Numbered from the stretch's first letter, positions 1 through 11,734 are shown. The stretch is DNA of 64,000 nucleotides from Manihot esculenta (GCF_001659605.2 NC_035172.2:18849051-18913050), one strand, 5' to 3'. Numbers and translations are program-made. Notes: a model not told the origin generated them from the letters alone.

Positions 1-214
1 TTTTAGTAATAAAATTTCATTTTTATAATTTTTAAAAATTATTTACTATTTCTATATTTTTTTAATTTTTTATGTTAATTAAAATACTAAATTTTTGATA
101 TTCCAAATACAAAAAAAAATAATTTATTAGTAAAAAATAATATTATATTAAGTAAGAATATATTTAGCCTTAAAAGTAAAATTTAATAGTTTATTTAGTT
201 AAAAAAAAAATAAA

Positions 215-240
215 GGCAAAAGGCTCATTTTAGCTCCTAA
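215..240 (+). repeat. MULE left terminal inverted repeat
   Basis: Pairs with 7341-7366 on the opposite strand. The shared core is GGCAAAA, GCT and ATTTTAGC, with a few mismatches and a one-base indel. Confidence 0.7.
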
Positions 241-256
241 TGAGCCATTTAAGTCA

Positions 257-1335
257 TTGAATGAGGGATTATTTTTATTGTATGATGATAAAATATTAGG
301 AGTTGTTACACCTTACCTAGGAAAGATTAAAGAAATACATATGTACTTTGAACATCCTATAGATGAACTAGATTTGAGCTATGATTTTTCTAGTTTGCCA
401 AGTATTTTTTGTAATTTAGATATTGGTTCCACCATTGAGAAGGTACATCAAAAGGAAGGTGGTAGTTTTAGAAAAGATCAAAGTGGTGTGGGCATAGAAA
501 ATTCTAGTGAATTTGACTATTTTTGTGGCACTCAAGGTAGTGTGTGAACTTAGAGAAGAGTAATTGCCCTTCATATAATGAAACTAAATTTGCTGGGGGA
601 ATTCAATGTCATGGTATAGATAATGATAATACAGAAAATAATGAAAACATAAATTCTGACCATAATGAGGATTTGTGTTCAGAGAGCGATGCAACAGAAA
701 GGGATAGGATTAGAAAAGGGAAGCAACCCATAAATGAGTCAGGTAAGACAGATGGAGGTGTTAATGATGGGGTTTTAATATTAATGTTTCAAGTGAAGAA
801 GAAATAAATGAAGAATTTATAAAGGACAGTTGTGATAGTGATGAGAGTGAGAGTAATAAGAGTGTGTATGTATTTTCAGATGACCCTAGGATATTTGAAT
901 CAAATGATGAGAAATTAATGATGGGAAAGATGAATTTATTAGGAGGAAAAGTAAGATCCCTAAGTTTGATGTGGATGCAAATCAACCATGGTTCAGTCTA
1001 GGCATGGAGTTCACAAATGCTTGTGAGTTTAGGAAGGCAATTGCTCAATATGCTATTGCAAGGGTTGTGAAGATAACATTTATAAGAAATGAGCCATACA
1101 GAATTAGGACAGTTTGTCAGGAGAATTGTCCATTTCTTATCTTTGTTAGTAGGACTAATAAAGATAATCCTCTAGTTGTGAAAATATTTAATGGAGCACA
1201 CAAGTGTTATAGAGTGTTTAAAAATCCTAAAGTTTCTGCTAGATACCTTGCAAACTACTTCAAGAATAGGGTTTATCAAAACATTAGTACAAGGGTTAGG
1301 GACTTTAAACACTTTGTAAAAAAAAAAAATTAAGA
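257..1335 (+). pseudogene. MULE transposase, N-terminal part (MuDR DNA-binding region)
   Basis: Three plus-strand frames join into one decayed protein. Frame 257-547 resembles the N-terminal region of plant MULE proteins. Frames 544-807 and about 785-960 give an acidic, Asn/Glu/Ser-rich linker. Frame 971-1333 reads as the MuDR family DNA-binding domain, with motifs such as WFSLGMEF.NACEFR.AI..YA, VCQENCPF and GAHKCYRVFKNPKVSARYLANYF. At least two frameshifts separate these pieces, and a further slip in the A-run near 1318-1329 ends the last frame. The domain continues at 3584 after the solo LTR. Family assignment is confident. The start at 257 is uncertain because no ATG context could be tested. 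Confidence 0.8.
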
Positions 1336-1520
1336 GCTTATGTAATACCCGGCTAGAAATCTGGCATCGGAATTCCTGTTGTCCGGTGGAATCCGGGGTG
1401 TTAGGATTCTATAAAAGGGGTAGGATTATGTTTTCTTAGTGGTATGATGTGTTTTATGGGTTTAAGTTCTATAGTTTTGAGTTTTGAAGAGAAAATAAGT
1501 TCATGGAGACTTTAGCCAAG

Positions 1521-1590
1521 TTCGGCCGCCGAAGGTAAGTTCGGCCGCCGAAAGTGTTCGGCTTCCGAAGGGAAGTTCGGCCCCCGAATG
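1521..1590 (+). repeat. Palindrome cluster 1 in the solo LTR
   Basis: Two exact TTCGGCCGCCGAA copies start at 1521 and 1540, followed by two variants (TTCGGCTTCCGAA and TTCGGCCCCCGAA). Start-to-start spacing is 19, 17 and 19 bp. Confidence 0.9.
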
Positions 1591-2185
1591 TTGCATGGTT
1601 TTGCATGCGATTGGGCAGCCGAAACTGAGTTGGCCAGCCAGCTTTTGGGCATCCTGAGTCAGCTTCGTGGACAGGTGTTATGTCCAACTTGTTGCCAGAA
1701 GTTTGGCCACGTCTCCCCTGATTTATTTGCTGAGTTTGAGCAGCTCATGCAAAGTTTCTGTTGGTTGGTCAAAGGTTTGAAGGTTGTGCAAGTTGAGAGA
1801 GCTAAAAGCTAAGTTTGTGAGAGTTTGAGAGTTTGAAGAGAGTTGATCCATTTTCCTTTGTTCAGAGTGTTCATCTTCTTGTTACAGGAGGTAAGTAATG
1901 CTCGTGAACATGTATTTATGTTTTCTGAAGGTTTTATGGATGTTAAGGGAGAGAGATGCATGGTTTAGGTGAAAATGGGGGTTTTGATGATATATGCATG
2001 TATACCTGTTTATGTGTTATGTTTGATTTGTTGTTTGGGGTTATTAGATAGTTTTGGACCCCTGTGAACATATACTTGAGTATATGTGTGTTGAAGAGTT
2101 GAAGTATGCATGTTTGGAGGAGTTGAAGGGCAGGAGGAGATGGTTTGCCGTTGAAACTGAGTTCTGGATGAACTCAGGTTCGGCA

Positions 2186-2455
2186 GCCGAAGGTTTATTC
2201 GGCCGCCGAACCTCTTGCATGGTAGCTTGGCTGCCACAGCTTGCTCCTGAGTATTTATGCATGTTCGGCTCTGTTTGGGGGATTCGGCCGCCGAAGGTGC
2301 CGCCGAAGGAAGAGACTTTCGTCTCTGGAGTGTGTTTTGGCCCCCGAAGCTTGCCCCGAAAGGGTTCGGCCGCCGAAGGTTGAGTTTCGGCCGCCGAAGG
2401 TGCTTAAGTTTCGTCTCTGGATAGGACATTCGGCCGCCGAACCTGCCGCCGAAAA
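2186..2455 (+). repeat. Palindrome cluster 2 in the solo LTR
   Basis: Several exact TTCGGCCGCCGAA copies and half-units (GCCGCCGAA) are interleaved with the companion motif TTTCGTCTCTGGA. This is the larger of the two clusters and lies about 850-1110 bp into the LTR. Confidence 0.85.
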
Positions 2456-2823
2456 TGTTCTGTCCAGCTTTTCTTTTTTATGGTTTGCATGAGCTTTAGA
2501 GTGAGATTAAGGGGATTCTTGGGTAGTTCATTTAAGGTAGTTCGGTCCCTCATTTAAGTCTTTATGTGTTTATACAGACCAGAGGAACCAGAGAGAGCAG
2601 CATTGAGTACTGCTCCAGAGTTTACTGAACCTGCAGAGTCAGTCCAGAGCCAGAGGTGAGTGGAACTAAACTTAGTGTTTTTAATGAAAAATGGAATGTT
2701 TTAGCATATCTCATGCATCATGATTATGCCAATAGGTTGACTGCATTAGTATTCACGAATATGTTGCATTGCATTGTTAATTGTTGGTGTGAGTAAATGC
2801 TGAATGATCCAATAGTCTCTGAG

Positions 2824-2972
2824 TAAAGACCAGGAGCCTTTGACTACGCCCTGGCAGGTATAGTAAAGACCAGGAGCCTTTGACTACGCCCTGGCAATGG
2901 TAAGTACAGAGGTGTTATACACATATACATATATGACAGGAAGACCAGGTGCTCGATTCTACGCCCTGGCAC
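2824..2972 (+). repeat. CCAGG...CCTGG tandem units in the solo LTR
   Basis: Three units of about 32 bp, each AAGACCAGG followed by TACGCCCTGGCA, start near 2824, 2864 and 2941. Each unit can pair CCAGG with CCTGG. Equivalent arrays with different spacer sequence sit at the same relative place in the other chromovirus LTRs. Confidence 0.8.
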
Positions 2973-3583
2973 GGAAGTTACTGAGGCTATGTGGTGACAG
3001 GTTTACTCTTGATGTGGCTTGTCTGTGTTATGACGCATTCCATGAGATCATATGTTATGACTGATTTTATTATTCTACTCACTGGGCTTTAGAGCTCATC
3101 CCACTCCCTTAATCCTAGTCTTGCAGGTTTTCAGTGTACAGTGTACAGGGAAAGTTCAGAAGAGTTCAGAAAAAGAGAAGAGTTTTGTAATAGTTAGTGT
3201 GGACATGTAATATTAAAGAGATGTATTAGTTATCTTGTGCTTGCCTTAGTAGTTGTGTTGTAAATCTTTAGTTTTGTGCATGTTCTGTATATGTCTATGT
3301 TTTACAGAGAATGTGAAAAACCAGGCTTAACAGGTATGAGATAACCCATCTAGAGCAAGCTCTAGTTAGGGTACAGGGTACAGAGTACTGAGCACAGTGA
3401 TAGTGCATGCACAGGTTAAGCCTTGGCTCAGAAAAGAAATTTATTTTCACAAAACATGTATGATCATGTATGAGATTTACAGGTACACATAGAGTATAGC
3501 AGGCTTGCTACGGGTTCTGGCGGCCTTAACCCGACCCGAATCCTAGCGCCGGTGACGGTCCATTTTGGGGTCGTTACAGCTTA

Positions 3584-5155
3584 TGTTTCATATGTAAAGT
3601 GTAAGAGAGCTAAAAAATTATTGTTGAAAGAGATGGATAGTAGTTATAGAAAAGAATATTTCTACATAGAAGCATATGTTGCTGTGATTAAACAATCCAA
3701 TCCAAGTTCAGTGTGCAATGTGCAACTTAACAAGGATAGTTTGCTTCAAGGAAAGAGAATATTTGACAGGATTTTTGTGTATTTAAATGCTTGCAAACAA
3801 GGCTAGCTTAGTGGGTGTACGCCCATAATTGGGTTTAGATGAGAGTTTTTTGAAGGGGTTATGGAAAGATCAAATTTTATGTACAGTTGGTAAAGATGAA
3901 AACGACTACATGTTTTCTATTGCTAGGGGTGTTTATGTCACAGAAGATAAACATAACTGAAAATGGTCCTTAGAGTGGCTTGTTTCACAACTTAACTTGG
4001 GAGATGGATCAAATGCCACTTTAGCTAGTGACATGCAAAAGGTCCATTTATTTAACAATACAATATCTTTATTTTTTTAACTTTATTTGAATATAATTAC
4101 ATGTGTAAACATTCATTAATATGTTGTATGTATATATAGGGTTTACTCCTAGCTGTACAAGAAGTCCTACCAAATATTGAGCACATATTCTGTACTCAAC
4201 ATATTTATGCTAACTGGAGCAAGAGATAGAGAGGTTTGAAGTTGAAGAAGAAATTTTTTGCATACAAGGAATTAAAAGATAATCTTAAAAGGATTGTCAA
4301 TCATGGAAAAGAATGTGTGGAGGACCTCTTACATTATCGACCACAGGGCTAAATTAGAGCTTATTATAGCAGTAGATGGAAGTTTAAAATAGTAGACAAT
4401 AATGTGTTAGAGACCTTCAATTTATAGATCAAGAAAGCAAGAGACAAACCAATAATCTCAATGCTTGAGAAGTTTAAAATTCAAGTGATGGATAAGATTG
4501 ATGATAGTATGAAGAATGTGAATAAGTGGATCAATGATTAGAGTCCAAATTGTATGAAAAAATACCAGGATTACATGAAGATTTCTTCATAATGTGTTGT
4601 TTCTTTTAATGAAGATGATGAAATTGAGATTAATCACAATGGAGATAGGCACACAATATTCTTGCAAAACAAGGTGTGTACATACAGCGTATGAGACCTA
4701 ACAGGTATACCTTGTCCTCATGCTATTTATGTATTACACCATGAAAAGATTGAACCATATATCATATTAACATCATAAGGATGATTACTTGAGAAGCTAT
4801 CAATTTTCAATCCAACTTGTGAGAGGCAAAACGTTTTAGAAATTAGAAGAATTTCAGCCAATTGAGCCCCCAACCTAGAAGGCCAAAGAAAAAGAGAAAG
4901 AAAAGTAAAGATGAATCCAAGAAACTCAAGAGGTAGGGAAAATTATATAAGAGAGATGAGAAGATAAAATGCAATATTTGTTCATCATGTGGACACAACA
5001 GGATCACTTGACCTTAAAAATCAGTACAGTCTAGAAATGAAGCTAATATTCTTGAGCAAAATACTTCTACTGCTATGTTGGGCAATCAGACATCTGGTGC
5101 AACTAATATGAAAAGCAAACTCTCATTGAAGAGGAAAAATATAGTATATTAATTT
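3584..5155 (+). pseudogene. MULE transposase, catalytic and zinc-finger part
   Basis: This continues the protein interrupted at 1341; removing the LTR and one GCTTA copy joins the two halves in frame. In order: the rest of the MuDR domain (KCKRAKKLLLKEMDSSYRKEY), then the MULE catalytic region with GLDESFLKGLWK near 3833 (first acidic residue kept) and SDMQK ending at 4041. A GT-AG intron is likely at 4042-4139, because SDMQK then joins GLLLAVQEVLPNIEHIFC in phase. TQHIYANW follows, then a SWIM-type zinc finger near 4677-4760 (CTYSV...LTGIPCPHA) and a basic tail with a knuckle CNICSSCGHNRITCP near 4971-5012. Multiple stops and frameshifts (for example Trp to stop in KHN.KWSLEW) make it non-functional. 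Confidence 0.85.
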
Positions 5156-5789
5156 ATCATTTGATACTTATTATTTTGAATATTTTTATTATATGATAGA
5201 TTATAATAAAGATTTTTATTATTATTTAAAGGCTATTAATGAAGGTAGAGAACATAGTAGTACAATACTAATGACAAGTCTTCCTAACTCAACATCTATA
5301 TAGATAATATGAGATGGTTTAAGTATGATTTTATATTATTGTCCTACAATATTCTGAAAGGTTTTATTGTTTAATAGAAGTGTGGCTACTGGTAATTATA
5401 TTAATAAAAGATGTCAAACTACTGCAGGACAAAATCTGATATATTAGTTAAATTTGACTTTGGAAATATTAAACTTGATTAATTTTATTTTTAATATATT
5501 AATTCTTTTTTCACAGAGGTTAAGGGAAACTTCTACTAAGAGTTTAGATGGAAAGTAGTATAAAACTAATAGAACATCAGGTGGAATGGAATTACACATT
5601 GATGAATCAACTGACAGAATGACATTCAATGTACATATATTTTCATATTATTCTTGTTATTTAAATGTATTATAAAACCAATTATATATAACTTGATTAA
5701 TATAAAAATCATTCATATTTTATATTCAATAGTCTCTCAATAGCTCAAAGGTTATACGTGAAGGAACTTAGAGTTGTCAATAAACTGAT

Positions 5790-6125
5790 ATGCAATCAAA
5801 AATAACAATTGCAAATAACCCTAGAATTATCAAGCCATTTATTGAAGATAGAGTTGGTATACCACCTATTGATTTGGGATTTAAAGCATCTAGTTTGAAA
5901 TGGAAAGACAAAACTTATTTTACACAAAGGCAACTCAATGAGAAAAGGGAGAGACTGTTAGAAAAGTTATTAAAAAGTCAAGAAATGATATACAAAAAGA
6001 CAACTGATTTGGAGTTTGTGAAGCATTTAATGGATTTTTTTTTTGTAATGCAGCATGTTATGTTTGGAATGTTATGTTTTTTGTGGACAGTTTGGAATGT
6101 TATATTTTTTGTGAACAATTTATAA
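5790..6125 (+). pseudogene. Possible C-terminal exon remnant inside the MULE
   Basis: An open frame of 111 codons begins MQSKITIANNPRIIKPF and contains a basic stretch ending TQRQLNEKRERLLEKLL, predicted to be helical. A second readable patch at about 5515-5640 precedes it. Both lie inside the MULE ends and downstream of its zinc-knuckle tail, so they may be extra C-terminal exons or unrelated captured sequence. The last 30 residues are hydrophobic and come from a repeated GTTTGGAATGTTAT stretch, so they are probably not coding. I do not recognise a family. Confidence 0.35.
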
Positions 6126-7340
6126 CTTATTTTGTGATGGAGCATGTTCTACATTTTATCTTTTATTTAATTTGGTGATAATTCAAATCTGACAGTATAT
6201 CATGTAACCAGATTTTTTATATCGCTTATAAGATTTGTCGACACTGTAATAACATTTATCAATAAAAGTGGTTTTTGTTCAAATATTTTGATCTCTTTTT
6301 AACTATTGTGATTTCATATAATATTAAACATACACAAATTTCACACAACATACCAAAAATTCATTATAGACCAGAGTAACATAAAGTTGCATTCCAAATT
6401 TGAATTTGTTACATATCTGGTTTAACATACAAAAAGATATTAATACCATTCTTTTTCTCAATTTGTGTAAAAACATCAAAGTATAATTGATCTTTTAACA
6501 CGTTAGAATACAGAGAACAATGCTTAAACTTAGTTAGTCAAACCAACATTATCAAACCCATATAAATGTTAGAAACATGACCCAAAAAATTATTAATGCC
6601 ATTCTGTACATTTTCTTCTGAAAATATTTGTCTCCACCGGGCTTCAATTCAATAGGTAAATTATCCACTCTTCAACATTTGTATCATAATATTTCCTGCT
6701 GGATAATTACACTTTCTTTAGCTTCATTATTTCTTGTTGAAGGTTCTTTTTCTCAATTAGCAGGTTGTTTATAACTTCATTTGCCCAAGATGGTACCACT
6801 ACATCAATCCACTTAAAACTGTACATTCTATATTAATATACTCAAGTTAATACATTGAATGCTGTATTATTTACATAACAATATATTGTATATTTATAAC
6901 TATTCTTATTCGAAAGTTAGCATAACCAAAAACTTTTCTACTAGGATTTTTTTTCTTTCTATGTAGTCCATATCTTTTTAGGAGTATTACAATAATATCT
7001 TACTGATCGAAGAAAGAAGATGAATCCATTCTTTCTATTACAAATCGCCCTTTGTGTAGTTGAATCTTATCTTCTCCTGCCTTCCACCAATCCGAAGATG
7101 CTAAGAGAGTAATGAAGAAAATGGATCATTTTAATTCTTTCTGTTAGGGATTTAAATCATGATAACATATGTTAATTATATACAAAATGAACATTTATTA
7201 TTTGGATATCACGTGACAGATTGTTGGATTATTTTTCTACATTTTAATAAGTTTTGGTTTGATTTATCACTTTTAAATAATTCAGGGTTCGCGTTGTACC
7301 CAAAAATATATTAGGGGCTAATGTGAACTTTTGTTATAAC
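6126..7340. other. Non-coding 3' part of the MULE
   Basis: A/T-rich sequence with no convincing coding frame, RNA gene or further transposon ends. It is bounded by the 3' pseudo-exon and the right terminal inverted repeat. Confidence 0.6.
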
Positions 7341-7366
7341 TTTAAGGGCTAAAATAGCTTTTTGCC
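7341..7366 (-). repeat. MULE right terminal inverted repeat
   Basis: Reverse complement of the left end at 215-240; it closes the element about 1.2 kb beyond the last transposase-like reading frame. Confidence 0.7.
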
Positions 7367-9149
7367 AAAATTAAATTTGATTTATATAACATTTGAACAA
7401 AAAATATATGTCGTTCCTTTTATCATCACACAATTCATAGTAAAATGATAATTTTGAAGATGGCTATTCAAGCGGCTCATTAGTATACTGAATACTTCGA
7501 CACTAACCTAAGCTTTAGTCCGTAGACACAATATTGAAGAGAAAAAAATTATTTTATTGATTTCTCTCTTTTAGGCTCTCTATATATGCTTTTAATGGTC
7601 ATTTTTATTCGAAATTTGTTATATATTTTTAAGTATCAAATTTATTCTAATGACTTTTTTTTCCGATGGGCATTTTTTGTTATGCTGGTTTTAATTTGCA
7701 GCAGAAATACGTAAGGGTAAGTCTATAATTTTCAATGCTTTCTTTTAACTGTCAACAATAATATTTATTTTTACTTATGAATATGCAATGCGGAAATAGC
7801 TAGAGAATTGAGAATCAGTCATTTTAATGGTATTTAAGTATTGTTTAGAAATGTTAATATTTTAAAATGAAAATTATTAATGAAAAAAATATTTTTATAT
7901 AAATTATTAATTAAAATATATAAATTAAACAGACGCATCTTTTATTCAAATAATAATAATGGAGTTTGAAAAAAATTCGAAGTGTTGACAATATTAAGCA
8001 GATACGATTTGGACATAATGATGCGTCCTTAATTGCAGCCTATAGGTTGATTGCTTTGGGCCGAGCATGTGGGCCCTCGTCAAAGCATTAAGGCAGAACA
8101 GTAATTAACTAAGTGATAAGAGAGACTCTCCATAGCCACACTTTCAGCCCTGAGCTCAAGGCAAAATTGGATTTATCACCTCAGTTGAAGCACTAATAAT
8201 TAGCAGCAAAAATTATTAGAGCGATATTAATTTAAATGTTATAAAATTAATAAATAATAATATAAATAATTATTATTAATAATACGTAAAAAGATATAAT
8301 AATAAATTATATATAATAATATTATTATTATCAATAACTTATTTTTTAAAGCACATTAATTAAAGTTTTTTATTTAGAGTAGAATTATTAAAGCTCAAAA
8401 AATTTAGGTATTTTTTCGTCATTATCTCAAAAAATTTTGGGACATTCTTGTCTCTTAATTGTTTTTTTTTTTTTTTTTTTGTTTTTTCATCTACAATTGC
8501 TAGACAGGGTCATTCTTTGCTTGATTTAAAAGCATCAAAAGAGCATCCAATCATGTTGCAAATTTATTACTGAAAATCTACTGTAACTGATTTATTTTGT
8601 AATATCTATTTTTTTTAACTTATTATCCGTCTTGCTGTTACTAAACCAGTGATAGACACAAAGGCAAAAGCTATCTAAATGTGAGTAGTATTCGATTTAA
8701 ATAAAAAAATTAATCGAATTAAATTAATTTAAAAATTCAGTTTAATTTTTAATTAATTTTGATTCAGTTCGATTCAGTTTTTAATTTTAAAAATTTTAAT
8801 TATTTTGATCCGGTTCAATTTTAATCAGAAAAAAATTAAAAAATCGAATCGAACTAATTAGTGATAATAGTATATTATTTTTAATAATATAGAGAGATTA
8901 GGTCATAGATTAAAATATTTCAATTAAATTTTAAAATATTAAAAATAAAGTGTAAAAAATATAAAAATTTTTTAAAATTTCAAACTGATCAAACCGAATC
9001 GAATCGAATCAATCAATTCAATTTTTGACAAAATTTTTTAATACAATGTAAAATTTTTTAATAATACCTAATCGTAAAATTTTTTAATACAATCGTATTC
9101 TCCTGTATCTTCCCAAGAAAGCTTAGATAAAGATTCCCACTAAAAATTT
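7367..9149. other. A/T-rich spacer without a gene
   Basis: No coding frame longer than background is seen. It contains simple TAAT-rich tracts (8226-8345), a T-run near 8461-8480 and a diverged repeat at 8690-9030. The short GGGCCGAGCATGTGGGCCC stretch near 8058 is the only G/C-rich patch and shows no recognised gene. Confidence 0.6.
8690..9030. repeat. A/T-rich repeat with CGAATCGAA / TTCGATTC motifs at both ends
   Basis: The left side has TTCGATTTAA and GTTCGATTCAG. The right side has ATCGAATCGAAC and CCGAATCGAATCGAATC, which are complementary in type. This is the look of a degenerate non-autonomous inverted-repeat element. No clear duplication or terminal repeat could be fixed, so the limits are approximate. 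Confidence 0.35.
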
Positions 9150-9509
9150 TTAATTTTCTTTTGCTTTTTTTAGTATTTCCTTACATTCATCCTGATTCTT
9201 TTCTTTCTTCATTTTCATACACGGAGTTCCTGTCATGCTTACTTTTTTTTTTCTTTTTTTTTTTTTTTTTTTTTTTTTGTTGAAAAAGTTATAAGAATTC
9301 ATTGATGGTGGACCCTGATCCTTCACAATAGACCCGGAAAAATATAGCAGCACCTGCACAGTTGCTGTTCTCAACAACCAGCAGCCAAGGTGATCTTCCT
9401 CTGTGGCAACTCCCACAGTAGGAATTTTAGACCAGCAAGGCTTCCTTTCTATGGCCTCACAAGCCCCATAACCCCCAAGCCTTGAAAGATGATCAGTTCA
9501 GTGAATCCT

Positions 9510-9702
9510 TCAGAAACCTGCGACAAGGCCATGGAAAGGAGCAACAACAGATTTAAAGTAAGCAGTGAGAGGTGGAGGTAGCAGGATTCTTCGGCTATTC
9601 GCTCGAGCCGTCGGGTTAGCTAGAGGACCCAGCGAGTTACCACCAGCACATGTCACGCCGGAAATAGATGACTGGAAGGACAAGTTCTGAACTCCCCAAC
9701 AC
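9510..9702 (-). CDS. Candidate last exon of an unrecognised small gene
   Basis: On the minus strand a strong splice acceptor (TTTTGTGTTTTACAG) is followed at 9702 by about 190 bp open to a TGA at 9510. The frame contains GVQNLSFQSSISGVTC, a small-residue stretch SLGPLANPTARANSRR, and a hydrophobic end LLPPPLTAYFKSVVAPFHGL. Base composition here is less A/T-rich than the surroundings and fits coding use. A partner exon upstream (9730-9960 on this strand) could not be fixed. The first exon would point toward the gene starting at 10209, so the two could be divergent neighbours. It may instead be a decayed fragment. I do not recognise a family. Confidence 0.3.
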
Positions 9703-10208
9703 CTGTAAAACACAAAATGGCATCCCAATAAACGCTTCCATTATAAGCTCAGACGCAAGAAACAGCCCAAAGACCACTATCTACGCCCTATCCAGTGGTG
9801 GGGAAGGAGACCCACGACCAGGCTTCCTGTCATGCTTTCATTGGCCAGAATACAAAAACTACGAACTTTTTTTATTCTTCTTGTCACGTAGGCAAAATGA
9901 TGCAATAAATTCTTATTCCATGTCTAGGATAATGAGAAGAAGAAAGATATTAATCTATTGATTGATTCACAAGCCAAGAATTTTTTTTCCCTTCTCTACA
10001 GTATCTTATGGACAAAATGGAGGGGCCTAGGCAGTTCTAGATCAATTTCATGGAAAATTGGAGTCCAATAATTGTTTATTTTTAAAGATAAGTGAGCATT
10101 TGCTGGGGAATCCACGCTATGTAGGATACTTGGAGGAAATGCTATTTTATTGAGCAGAGGAGACTGTAGGTTAAAACTTGCTTGCAGAAAAGAAAGCATG
10201 AAATCTAG

Positions 10209-11734
10209 AAGCTTGTTTTTCAAGAATCCTTGTTAAATGAAGTTCACTACTTGGATAATTCACTTAAGAAGTTGTGTGAGATTGCTATGCCAATGCAGCA
10301 TATAGGAGATGTTACTCAGATTTCAATGGAGATCAAATATGTAAAAGGCAGGATAAGTCAGTCAGAGGTGGTGAAACAGAATTCTGAGTTAAAAGGCATT
10401 AAAGAAGAGTTCAAGACTATAGAGGTGGCAAACGTTTTGAACGTACAGAAACAGTTGTTAATTGCTGTGGGAGATGCAAAGATGAAGACAGAAATTTATG
10501 GTTCTGACTTGCAGGGCATGGAATCTAAGCTAGGATCTTGCATAAAGAAGATAGAAGAGTCAAACCAGGTAACATATCATGTAAATGAGGACCTATATAA
10601 TTCCTGGAAACAAATAATTGATGGGAAGCAGCTTGTTCAGATGTGTGCATCAGAAACATCTTCCTGTTGTTGCTTCAAAAAGCCTAAATACATGAATGAA
10701 CTCCAGGACTTGGATAATGCTCTGGAAAGGTTCTGGCAGCAAGTTGTTAGACCTCAGGAACAAGAATCAAGGAAACTACGTGATACACGAGCGGAGGCAG
10801 GACAAGCTGAGAAGCCAGCAAGAGTCGTTCATGGCAGGGTGGAGGTGAAGCCAGATGGGGATATGAGAAACAGTAGTGAGAAAAAGAAAGAAACTCATGT
10901 GGAAGGTAAAAGCTCCGGGGGAACTCATGACTCAAATCTCACTGATAGGAAGATTAATGAAGTGGGTACTAACTCTGTGCCTTCTGTTGATGACAAGGAA
11001 CGCCTGTTTGTTCCTTGGCAGGTCGTGCCTACAAGGCGTGAGCCTGAGCAGCCGCTAGTGTATCCAACGGGTGAATCAGGGGATTCAAAATTGAAGCAGC
11101 AATGGAAGGAACAAACCCAAAAGCCCATAAAGGCAGCTGTTAATGACAATAACTCTGTATCTTCGCATTCAGATGGGCTTGCAAAGCAACCAAAGGAGAA
11201 AAAAAAATGCAAAGAAGCTGAGAGCTCAAATCCAAGCGAGAAGATTGGTTTGGTGCTAGAAGACATTTCATCTTTGTGGCCAAGTCTGCCTCTTAAGCCA
11301 CCAGAGACAAAAGGACTGAATGATAAGTTTGGATCATCAGGTCCAACTGGGAGCAATTATCCATTGTCAAATGATGATGCATCATCAAGTCGGCTTTTGC
11401 TTTCTAAGCCACCTGCTGGAAGGGAGGCATCGAAGAAAGTGAAGATGGAAGTACTAAAGGATGGAGTGTCTACAGATGTATCAACTGCTTCCATAGTATT
11501 TGAAGTAAACGCTTTGGCTAAAGAACATTTCCGAAATGAGGTTCAAGGTACAAATTTGTATTTCTAAGATCTATAATTTGGTCTAATTTTTCATTCTAAA
11601 TTAATCACATTTGATTACAAAATTACATTTGGTTGAAAAAAAAGACAGTGTGATCAATTTTGATTCAGGAAAAGATGGATCTTTTGGAACAACGAGAAAT
11701 GTTCTTTGAACATATCACATGCCAAGCTAAATAA
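10209..11734 (+). CDS. Host gene fragment: coiled-coil/disordered protein of unknown function
   Basis: This is the only long open frame in the window not explained by transposons. It is open from just after a TAG at 10206-10208, so the exon probably begins at a splice acceptor there, and it runs to about 11540. The first in-frame ATG is at 10287. The first ~150 residues are Leu/Ile/Lys/Glu-rich and look like coiled coil (SLKKLCEIAM, KQNSELKGIKEEFKTIE). A cluster SSCCCFKKPKYMNELQDLD follows, then ~230 residues rich in Lys, Glu, Ser and Pro that should be disordered, with repeated LKPP/SKPP motifs. A donor GAG|GTTCAA at 11540/11541 and acceptor TGATTCAG at 11668 join, in phase, a short exon (11669-11734) ending EQREMFFEHITCQAK. 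The alternative donor at 11548 would give a different short tail. Upstream exons were not identified. I do not recognise the family; promoter and function are unknown. Confidence 0.6.

Larger units (their letters stand above)
1341..3578 (+). mobile_element. Solo LTR of a Tekay-like chromovirus (Ty3/gypsy)
   Basis: It starts TGTAATACCCGGCTAG and ends GGGTCGTTACA, the termini used by every chromovirus LTR in this window. It is flanked by a perfect 5-bp duplication GCTTA (1336-1340 and 3579-3583). No internal retroviral sequence is present, so it is a product of LTR-LTR recombination. It carries two clusters of the TTCGGCCGCCGAA palindrome (1521-1590, 2186-2455), three CCAGG...CCTGG tandem units (2824-2972), and the conserved end block with GCTTGCTACGGGTTC near 3506. 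Its body resembles the LTRs of element Y (22863-25017 reversed) more than those of W, X or Z. Confidence 0.93.
215..7366 (+). mobile_element. Mutator-like DNA transposon (MULE), decayed, split by a solo LTR
   Basis: The left end begins GGCAAAAGGCTCATTTTAGC and the right end, read on the minus strand, begins GGCAAAAAGCTATTTTAGCC, so about 24 bp of imperfect terminal inverted repeat are visible. The 9 bp outside are AAAAATAAA at left (206-214) and AAAATTAAA at right (7367-7375), an 8 of 9 match; MULEs make 9-bp duplications, though this tract is A/T-rich and could match by chance. Between the ends lies a MuDR-type transposase pseudogene on the plus strand. Subtracting the 2.24-kb solo LTR leaves about 4.9 kb, a normal MULE size. 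Frameshifts and stops make it non-autonomous. Confidence 0.8.

Noticed and set aside
2010..2492. Overlapping open frames on both strands rich in SAAE, RRP and FGRR peptides across LTR palindrome arrays
   Set aside because: They arise because TTCGGCCGCCGAA lacks stops in several frames on both strands. They recur in every LTR copy and have no domain or start context.
2824..2972. CRISPR-like spacing of repeats in LTRs
   Set aside because: Only three or four units, located in a plant LTR, with near-identical spacers; a tandem repeat, not a CRISPR array.
9150..9416. Minus-strand frame ending in a poly-Lys run
   Set aside because: The Lys run comes from a long T homopolymer on the plus strand; no splice or domain support.
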